10,500 nucleotides of DNA, from NCBI GenBank assembly GCA_001430745.1, contig KQ481956.1, positions 321,731 through 332,230 on the forward strand. The letters run 5' to 3'. The translations under genes were made by a program, and so were the position numbers. Shown here one piece after another: positions 1-8,788 of the stretch. The first letter of the stretch is position 1, and the number at the start of each line of letters is the position of its first letter. The stretch comes from Auxenochlorella pyrenoidosa (Eukaryota > Chlorophyta > Trebouxiophyceae > Chlorellales > Chlorellaceae). The notes beneath the pieces were generated by a model. The model did no database searches. It was not told where the DNA came from and worked only from the letters and a program-made list of their open reading frames with translations.

Positions 1-2215
<2,215 letters not shown>

Positions 2216-2734
2216 CGTGCAGTACTGGCCTCCAAACTGTCATTCTAGCTTTGCTTCCTTTGCAGCTCAACTGCTCTCCTTGCCATCTGCTTCCAGACAA
2301 CCGTCCGCTGTGGGAATGCGATTCTTTTTGACACTGCTTGGTTTTCACACATGTAATGTAGAGGGTACATTGGTGGTGGATTGACATCAGCGCTCGCCAG
2401 GGATGCACTTAGAGGGCTGCTAGCTACGCACGGGGGGGCAGGCTGCAATGGGAAAAGGAGCATGCCGGGCTGGACGGTTTTAAAAGTGTAGTGCTGTGTC
2501 AAGGGGTATGCATGGGGCAGGTCCATGCGCTTTGATGCATTTCAGCTGCTGGGGTTGTGGCGGTGTGCTGTTCACAGAGCTGGAAAAACATGCCGCTGGG
2601 GGGCCCTGGCCAGTCTGTGCCTTGCGCCGCTGTGGTGGTCGCCAGGCGGCACAGGACTGGAGTCTGAGGTGGCGTCTGGGATTGGTGCCGGGCTGCCAAG
2701 GTGGGCTGGCAGTGCTCGATTTCGGGCGGGCCGG
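2216..2734. other. Convergent intergenic region / 3' UTRs
   Basis: This stretch separates the stop of the AAA+ gene (2213-2215) from the stop of the minus-strand chromatin-type gene (2735-2737). It is clearly less GC-rich than the flanking coding sequence, with T-rich patches around 2250-2360. I see no coding exon in it. It probably holds the 3' UTRs of both genes. I found no TTACA (TGTAA on the minus strand), so the cleavage site of the minus-strand gene is not located. Confidence 0.7.
2352..2356 (+). terminator. Green-algal poly(A) signal TGTAA
   Basis: TGTAA lies 137 bases after the stop of the AAA+ gene, in an AT-richer stretch (CACATGTAATGTAGAGG). TGTAA is the established poly(A) signal in chlorophyte green algae, and cleavage usually follows within about 10-20 bases. 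A 5-base motif has little weight alone; its position and local composition support it. Confidence 0.55.
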
Positions 2735-5700
2735 TCACTTGCGCCGGCCACCGGCCTTCTTGGCCGCTGCCGGCTTGGCTGCTGCCTTGGCCTTGCTGGT
2801 GGCGGCGCCCTTCTTGGCGGTGGAGGCGGCCCGCTTGGTGGCGGTGGTCTTCTTGGCAGCAGGAGTCTTCTTGGCAGCTGGAGTCTTCTTGGCCGGCGTC
2901 TTCTTGGCAGCCGGAGTTTTCTTGGCCGCTGGAGTCTTCTTCGCGGGCGTCTTCTTGGCCGGGGTCTTCTGCACGGCACAAGAAAGCGGGTCAAGGGCGG
3001 GCCTGGGTGGTGGGCAGCTGGTGGTGGCAACTGCGCAGGATGCTGCTGGGCACACGATGCAGGCCGGCAGCGCACACGCCGACAAAGGCAGCTCAGCGCA
3101 TTCCAGGGTCAGGCCATGCACCCACCTTGGCCGCCGCCTTGCCCTGTGACTTGGCGGGGGTGGCAGCCTTGCCCTTGCCCTTGGCGGGGGCAGCCTGCAG
3201 GCGGGGCGGATGGGAGCAGGACGCGGGGGCGGCAGAAGCTGAGCGCGATGCTGAGCCCTCTGTGCAACCATGCTGCCAGGCCCCCTTGCAAACCACCCCA
3301 GCAACCGGCCCTGCCAAAGCGCCACGCCAAGGCGTGGTGCAGCCCACCTTGTTGGCGGCCGCCCCGCCACGGGCGCGCTTGGCCGCCGGCTTTGCCTCCG
3401 GCTCCTCCTCCTCCCCCTCTCCCTCAGCCTCTGCCTCCGCCTTGCGCTTCCCGCCGCGCCCGCCCCGAGATGGCTTGCCCTTCTGCGCGCTGTCCTCTGC
3501 TGCAGCTGCCTTTGCTGCCCGGCCGCGCGGCTTGGCTGCCGACTTTTTGGGGGCGGCCCGGCCGCGGCCACCCTTCTTTGGCTGCTGCTCCTCCTCCTCC
3601 TCCTCCTCCTCCACCTCTGCGGCTGTCTCCTCCTCCTCTGCAGGCTGCTCCTCCTCCTCCTCTTCCTCCGCCTCTGCTGCTGCCGCCTTGGTCGCACGAC
3701 CACGCGGCTTGGCTGCCGCCTTGGTGGGGGCGGCCCGGCCGCGGCCGCGCTTCTTGGGCTGCTCCTCCTCCTCATCCTCCTGCTCTGGTGCCCCCTCGTC
3801 CTTCTCTGCAGGCTGCTCCTCCTCCTCCTCCTCCTCCTCCTGCTCTGCTGCTGCCGCCTTGGCTGCACGGCCGCGTGGCTTGGCTGCCGGCTTGGCCGCT
3901 GCTGTCTTGGGGGCGGCCCGGCCGCGGCCGCGCTTCTTCGGAGGCTCCTCCTCCTCCCCCTGCTGTGCTGCCCCCTCCTCCTCTGCAGGTGCTGCCCCCT
4001 CCTTGGGCTCCTCCTCTGCAGCCAGCTCGGCCGCTTCGGCCGCAGCCTCCTTCACCTCCGCCTCTGTTGGCGGTGCCTCCTCCTCCTCGGCCTCCTCAGC
4101 TGCAGGGAGGGCAGGCAGGCAGGCAGGCAGGCAGGCGACCGGGCGCGTCAGCAGCAGCAACCTCAGAATCGCGACCGGGCACCATCCAACCGTGCCAAGG
4201 CAATGTCTGGCCAGCAGATGGGCTCTGATTGTGCCCTGCAGACCAGGGACAACCTGCACTTTGCAACCCATCAGTGCACTTGCGCTGGGCCTGGCCGCAC
4301 CTGTCGCCGCCTCGGGCTCCCCAAAGGGCGCCTCCTCTGCCGCCGCCGCCTCCTCACCCGCAGTGGGCTCCTCTACCTCGAGCCCATCTGTGGTGGTCGT
4401 GGGGGAGGGGGCGGGAGGGCGTGTTGGGCAGGCGGCAGAGCAGCAGGGACGCGAGGCCAGGCCAAGCAGCAAAGTCTGTCGAGAGGCGGGGAGAGCACCT
4501 GGAGTTCGCCACCCCGCACAGGCAGGCGGCGGGTCCTGCCGCCCAAGCTCACCCTCTGCCTCATCCTCGCCCTTCGCCTCCTCCGCTGCCTCTGCGGTGG
4601 CAGCAGGCGCCTCTGCCTCAGCAGCCTCCTCAGCCGCTGGCGCCTCCTCAGCTGCTGCGCCGGCAGCCGCCTGCTCCTCCTCCTCCACCTGCTGGCCAGC
4701 CAGGCCCTCCACCTCCTCCTCGCCTGCACGGGCAGCAGCATGGCACGGCTGGGCTGCCTGCTTGGCAGGCAACACTGGGGGGAGTCGCCGCGCAGTGCAA
4801 GCCTGGCGAGCAAGCCCATGCTGGCTGCCGACACAGGGCCAGCAGACCGAGGGCCCGCAGGGCGGATGGACTCCACGGCAGGTGCACTCAGCGCCCTGCC
4901 CTGTGCTGAAGGCGCTCTCGGCTCACCTGGCACGCCTGCCATGCCGGTGTGCTCTGTCGGCACCTCCTCGGCTGCCGGTGCTTCCTCCTCAGGCGCCGGC
5001 GCCTCCTCAGGCACTGGCGCCTCCTCGGCTACTGGCCCCTCCTCGGCTGCCGCAGCCTCGCCCTCGGCCGGCTCCTCCACCTCCATCTCCGCCGCCTCCT
5101 CGACCTGCAGGCAGGGCAGGCAGGGGGAGGTGGTGCGGGCACAGGCGGCTGGCACAACCAACAACAGCGGGCAGGTGCGCGGGCAGGGAATGCAACACCT
5201 GCAGGCGGTGCGGCATGGTAGCCTGCCGGCCTGGCGTGTGGCAGCGGGCCCTACCTGCGGCTCCGGCTCTGCAGCAGCAGGCGGCTCTGGCTCCTCCTCG
5301 GGGGCAGGGGGCTCCGGCTCGGGGGCAGGCGCCTCGGGCTCTGGAGCCGGCGCCTCGGGCTCGGCCTCGGGAGCAGGCGCTTCTGCAGGACAGCAAACTG
5401 CCAGGCCTCTGAGCAGCAGGCAAAGGCTCCTGGTTGCGGGGCTGTCAAGCAACGGTGCCAGTCAGTGATGGCCGCCAGGGCGCCTGCCCACCCCTGCCGC
5501 ACCTGGCTCCCCCGGTGCCGGCGCCTCCTCGGCCGCAGGCGCAGCCTCCTCGGCCGGCGCAGGCTCGTCCTGAGTGGGAGGTACTGCCTCCAGCTCTGAG
5601 CCCTCCGCAGCCGCTGCAAACGAGGGGGCCAAGGCAGGGCTGAGTGAGGGGGAGCCCGACAGGCCCAGCACACGGGCCAGCCCTGGGCAATGCAACGCGG

Positions 5701-6409
5701 CAGGCCAGGCAGGCGAGGGCGCACCTGCAGTGCTCGCAAAGGCCCAGCCTGCAAACGGCCAAGAGTGTGCCCACCTGGCGGCTCTATGATGGGCGAATCT
5801 GGCAGCGGCTGCTCTGCCTCAGCCGCCTGCTCCTCGTCCCCCCTCAAGAAGTCCCCGGGCTCGGGCGCGCCCTCCTCCGGTGCCGGCGCGTCCGCCAGGA
5901 AGGCTGCCGGCTCAAAATTCAAACCCTGGCAGGTGTTGATGGCGGGGCCAGGGAGCAGGGTAAGAGGGTGAGGGCAGGTGCAGCTGGCTGCGCACCTGCA
6001 GCTGCTTGTCAGCGATGGCAGCCGCCGGTGATGGCAGCGACCACGGTGCTGCTCAGTGTTGGTACCAGCTCCCACGCACCTGCTGGCCACCCTGCTCCCA
6101 CTCCATGTTTCAAGGTTGTCGGCGTTGCGAAAAAAGCTCTGCACACGTGTGAGAAGCGCAGCGATTTGTTGTTCTCCCTGCGCCTGCCAGGCTGCCCGTG
6201 ATGCCCGACCCACTGCATGAATCTAGGAACTGCACACGCAGCAGGTAGGTACTCAGCCCCTCACCTCGGAGTGCAAAAGGAGATGGCGCGGATGGGTGCG
6301 GGCCCGGGACGCCCCAATGATGCTGAGGAGTAGAATGAAGCGTCAATTGGTCGTAGGGGTGCCCCGATGAGAGGGTGATGCTGCCAGGGAGAGGCAGCGA
6401 GCTCCGCAT
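2735..6409 (-). CDS. Charge-block chromatin-type protein with AT-hook-like repeats and histone-H1-like tail
   Basis: Read right to left, the exons are 6409-6265, 6191-6091, 5925-5775, 5613-5503, 5382-5255, 5104-4927, 4723-4553, 4387-4301, 4099-3348, 3194-3126 and 2968-2735. All are GT..AG with matching phases, giving about 708 residues. Residues 83-357 are Pro/Ala/Glu-rich and strongly acidic (EEAPAPE-type repeats). Residues 359-608 hold three blocks of PKKRGRGRAAP-type motif plus KPRGRAAKAAAAE, separated by Glu runs, then a weaker fourth with basic NLS-like patches (GGKRKAEAE, KPAAKRARGG). Residues 609-708 are a Lys/Ala tail with seven TPAKK or TPAAKK units, ending GRRK. No catalytic or globular domain is visible except a possible short helix, IAALLTRVQSFFRNADNLET, near residues 60-79. 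A nuclear, DNA-binding architectural role is inferred from composition. Exons from 6091 leftwards are firm; the start is not. Candidate starts are ATG 6409, or ATG 6594 with an extra 68-base intron (6431-6498). The second exon could also begin at 6212. A divergent H1-like protein, or the tail of a PDS5-like cohesin factor, are alternatives. Confidence 0.78.
2857..2968 (-). repeat. Short tandem repeat encoding (TPAKK/TPAAKK)x7
   Basis: The plus strand repeats variants of GGAGTCTTCTTGGCAGC with a 15- or 18-base period. On the minus strand it encodes seven consecutive TPAKK or TPAAKK units at the start of the last exon. TPxK is the full consensus for cyclin-dependent kinases and is the type of motif repeated in histone H1 tails. 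The two lengths differ by one alanine codon, as expected from slippage in units of three. Confidence 0.85.
3348..4099 (-). other. Long repeat-bearing exon 9 of the chromatin-type gene
   Basis: This 752-base exon encodes 250 complete codons with no interruption. The donor side is AACAAG|GTGGGC at 3348/3347 and the acceptor is CCCTGCAG|CTGAGG at 4100/4099. It carries the three AT-hook-like/Glu-run modules and the basic patches. The other exons of this gene are 69-234 bases, so the repeat array seems to have grown inside a single exon. Confidence 0.85.
3549..3941 (-). repeat. Three tandem copies of a ~180-bp coding module (AT-hook-like + Glu run)
   Basis: On the plus strand a near-identical 33-base block starting GGGGGCGGCCCGGCCGCGGC recurs at 3549-3581, 3726-3758 and 3909-3941, at spacings of 177 and 183 bases. 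Each block encodes, on the minus strand, PKK(R/G)GRGRAAP. Between them are a second shared element for KPRGRAxKAAAAE and a CTCCTCCTCC-type tract for a glutamate run. The spacing changes by whole codons, so the frame is kept. Copy 3 (3549-3581) has GGRGR where the others have RGRGR. Confidence 0.85.
4110..4133. repeat. (GGCA)6 microsatellite in an intron
   Basis: Six GGCA units, followed by GGCG, lie in the 201-base intron 4100-4300 of the minus-strand chromatin-type gene. Read on the minus strand this is a (TGCC)n tract just upstream of the CCCTGCAG acceptor, so it may serve as part of the pyrimidine-rich region. Confidence 0.9.
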
Positions 6410-6924
6410 GGCGCCGCATGAGCAAAGAGCCTGCAACCTGCTGCAAGCGTCTGCTCAGGCCCCGATTTTGCTGCAGTCGCATCGAACGCCGCCAACACCC
6501 AACAGGAGTGCAGCTCTGGCACTTCCTGTCTACAGGCGTCGCCATCGTCCTCTTCTTCATATTTGGAGTCGTTTAGCAGGCTAACCGAGTGCATAAGGCA
6601 CCAGGTGATTGCCTCCTGCTCCTTGTTTCGTCTTCACTGCTGCGCTGCCCGCTCTGCGCCGGAAGCTGCTGCCTGCCGGAGCAGTGAGGAGTCTCAAGGC
6701 TGTGTGAACAGGTTCTGTGCCAAGCACGGGGCCAGGGTCGTCAGGTTGGGGCAGAGTCGCCGCTTGCCGCTGCTGCCGACTGCATGGGCTGCAGACGGGC
6801 CTCTGTTGATGGATTTTATGGGGGTTGCTGTTTGAGCGCTATAAGTACAGTGCAAATATCCAACCGTCCGGCCTGTCCTGGCTCAATCCCCTGTCAGGGC
6901 TCCTGCAGGGCGCAGCCTGCCGCC
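6410..6924. other. Divergent intergenic / promoter region
   Basis: This lies between the candidate start of the minus-strand chromatin-type gene and the start of the plus-strand uL24m gene. It is less GC-rich than the coding parts. The right part carries a TATA-like box for uL24m. The left part (6410-6600) may hold the 5' UTR or a first coding exon of the minus-strand gene: ATG at 6594 opens a short acidic frame (LLNDSKYEEEDDGD) that could splice into the gene. No open frame longer than about 60 codons lies on the minus strand between 6600 and 6880, so that gene probably starts near here. Confidence 0.6.
6840..6845 (+). promoter_or_regulatory. TATA-like box of the uL24m gene
   Basis: The sequence GCGCTATAAGTACAG contains TATAAG, 80 bases before the ATG at 6925, inside an AT-richer stretch. 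Transcription would then start about 30 bases on, leaving a 5' leader of roughly 50-55 bases. This fits the downstream ATG (6925), not the in-frame ATG at 6784, as the main start. Confidence 0.5.
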
Positions 6925-8306
6925 ATGGGCGCAGGGCGCAGGGCCGCGCAGGCCATGTTTGAGCGCAACAAGTGGCGCATCCTGCGGGGCGACAAGGTCA
7001 GCTGGGCTGGAATGGGATGGCAGCCTGGGGAGGTTGCAGCCGAAGGCCCTAGCCGGCATCGTGGCCAGCTGGCATGGGGTTGCCATGGGAGCATGAGCTG
7101 CCTTGCCGAACCTTGCTTGGCTCCCCGCTCAGCTCAACCCTACCCTCGACCCTGCAACCACCCGGCCCCCCCCCCAGGTGATGATAATGGCCGGCAAGGA
7201 CCGTGGGCAGGTGGGCACCGTGCTCAAGGTCATCCGGGACCCGCACTTCCCGCGCGTGGTGGTGGAGGGGCTCAACCTGGTGAGGCGACGGGGCGGGGTG
7301 GGGTGGGGTGGGGTGTTTGGGAGCGCTTGGGCTGCTGGGCCGCCATTGGGCCCCTGGGCCCACCCCGCTGCGTCCCCTCCCCCCCACCCCCTGCGCGTGC
7401 AGAGCAAGCGGCACATCAAGCGCACCAAGGACAACCCCGGGGGCATCGTGTCGGTCGAGTCGCCGCTGCACTACTCCAACGTGGCGCTGCTCGACCCCAC
7501 GACCGGCGTGCCCTGCCGCGTGGCCTGGCGCTACACCGACACCGGCGAGAAGGTGGGCTGGGGCGCGGGCAGCGCTTGGGAAGAGGAGGGGTTTGCAATG
7601 GTGTTGTGGAGGGCGGAGGCGCGTCAACTGCCTGGTGGCCTGCATGCTCGCTGCACATCACATCCCCCGGTTTCAAAGGGAGACCACCAGCTACCCCATA
7701 GCTGCATGGTCTGGGAAAACACTCCGGGCAGAATCAATACCAGGGCGCTCTAATCCGGCTGGCAGTGAACCCCCGCTGATCTGCCGGTCACACTGCGCGG
7801 CCACACTTCCTTGTGCAATCACCGCCACTACCACACGTGCCGCATCCCACCTCCTTCTCACCCCCTTGTGGACCGGCTGACACCCCTACCCCTTGTTTTG
7901 TTCCGCGTATACCCTTCTAACCACACAGGTGCGTGTCACAGTGGGCAAGCTCGCCTCTGGCTCCATCATTCCCCGCCCAGAGGTGCTCAAGCAGCGGCGC
8001 AAGCCGCGCAACACCGCTGCTGGGCCAGCAGACACGGCAGAGGCAGACGCGGCCGAGGTGACCCACACCCCGGGGGACCTCCCATCCTTCCTCAAGCAGC
8101 AGCTCGCAGCGATGGCAACATCCAGCAGCGCTAGTGCAGCCGCCCAGCAGCGGCAGTACAGCACGGCGGCAGCAGCTGCAGCAGCAGACATTTGCAGCGG
8201 CCTGCTGTGCGGGCGGCATGGCGTGCTCGGCGGCGCGCCACGCCTGCTGGGCGGCAGCATGCGCAGCGGGCAGGGGCGCGGCTTTGCAGCCAGCGCGCTG
8301 TGGTAG
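6925..8306 (+). CDS. Mitochondrial large-subunit ribosomal protein uL24m (KOW domain)
   Basis: Four exons, 6925-6996, 7178-7279, 7403-7552 and 7929-8306, all with phase 0 junctions, give 233 residues. The protein binds large-subunit rRNA and helps nucleate ribosome assembly in the mitochondrion. After a short basic N-terminus comes WRILRGDKVMIMAGKDRGQVG (about residues 17-37), the KOW RNA-binding motif. It is followed by VVVEGLNLSKRHIKRTK, PGGIVSVESPLHYSNVALLD and GSIIPRPEVLKQRRKPRN. The pattern matches the plant mitochondrial KOW protein of about 159 residues (IKRVIR..VIVEGKN, IEAPLH.SNV, GSIIPRPEILK), not the plastid L24. The start at 6925 has a strong context (GCCGCCATGGGC) and agrees with the plant N-terminus. 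The same frame is open back to ATG 6784, which would add 47 residues. The last 80 or so residues are a poorly conserved Ala/Ser/Gln-rich extension ending RGFAASALW. Confidence 0.9.
7553..7928 (+). other. Intron 3 of the uL24m gene
   Basis: Phase 0 intron of 376 bases, the longest in the window. The donor is GAGAAG|GTGGGC and the acceptor CCACACAG|GTGCGT. Its second half is distinctly less GC-rich, with pyrimidine-rich stretches before the acceptor. I see no snoRNA or other nested gene in it. Introns 1 and 2 lie at 6997-7177 and 7280-7402. Confidence 0.85.
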
Positions 8307-8770
8307 CTGCGCCGCAGATGCTGGCCTGAGGGCGTGCCCACCTTGCTTAATGCTTTTGCTTTGTATACTGTTTCTCCTCTGCACGCTCACGTCTCCCTGC
8401 TGCTTCTTTGCTCCCCCGTCCCTGCTGCTGTCACTAGATCTGCAATGCAATCAGCTTGCAAACACAGCAAGAGCGAAGGGAACACGAGGGGGGACGGCAA
8501 GTCAAAGAGGAGAGGCAGCGGGGCACGCCTGGGCATGCCATGCGCGCGCAGCGCTTGCGTGCGCACGCACAAAATAATGAAGGGGTGCCCAGGGTGGCCC
8601 GCCGGGAGACCAAGCGCCAGGAGAACCGCGCAGTGAGGGAGGTCAGGGGGCGGCGGGCGGTGCCTGCCGCTGTCAAGCTGCTGCTGCTGCTGAGGCTGCT
8701 GACGCCACCACCGCTGTCGCCGCTGCCAGGGGCATGCGTTCTGGGCGGCTCAGCGGCGATGGCGTTGTGC
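8307..8770. other. Convergent intergenic region / 3' UTRs
   Basis: This 464-base stretch lies between the uL24m stop (8304-8306) and the TM9SF stop (8771-8773 on the minus strand). It starts T-rich (CTTTGTATACTGTTTCTCC) and becomes purine-rich on the plus strand around 8460-8640. A (CTG)5 tract lies at 8678-8692. No TGTAA or TTACA was found, so neither poly(A) site is located. Open frames here have no recognisable content. Confidence 0.65.
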
Positions 8771-8788
8771 TCATTCGCATTTGATGGC
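8771..8788 (-). other. Terminal mini-exon encoding the AIKCE sorting signal
   Basis: The final TM9SF exon is 18 bases: codons for A, I, K, C, E and TGA. It is preceded by the acceptor CTTGCTGCAG and a 166-base intron (8789-8954) with donor TACAAG|GTGCGC. Splicing gives RHIYKAIKCE, matching the conserved family C-terminus (RHIYRSIKCE-like), which strongly supports this tiny exon. Confidence 0.92.

Noticed and set aside
4110..4137. GGCAGGCA repeats as a CRISPR-like or minisatellite array
   Set aside because: The unit is 4 bases with no spacers; it is a simple microsatellite inside an intron.
2525..5468. Long plus-strand open frames of 567, 903 and 732 codons opposite the chromatin-type gene
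   Set aside because: Their translations are Ser-, Pro- or Leu-homopolymeric, as expected when GAG- and AAG-rich repeats are read from the other strand. They run through clear minus-strand introns and have no domain. The minus-strand exons have consistent splice phases.
5251..6213. Single-exon reading of the minus-strand 320-codon frame
   Set aside because: Only 5775-5925 and 6091-6191 within it have the composition and splice phases of the gene. The rest is intronic or in the wrong frame for the neighbouring exons.
6110..6270. Possible tRNA or small RNA gene in the upstream region of the chromatin-type gene
   Set aside because: No cloverleaf, A/B boxes or convincing hairpin could be seen by eye.
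6925..8306. Assignment of the KOW protein to the chloroplast ribosome
   Set aside because: The conserved blocks (IKRTK, ESPLHYSNV, GSIIPRPEVLK) match the plant mitochondrial KOW protein, and there is no obvious plastid transit peptide at the chosen start.
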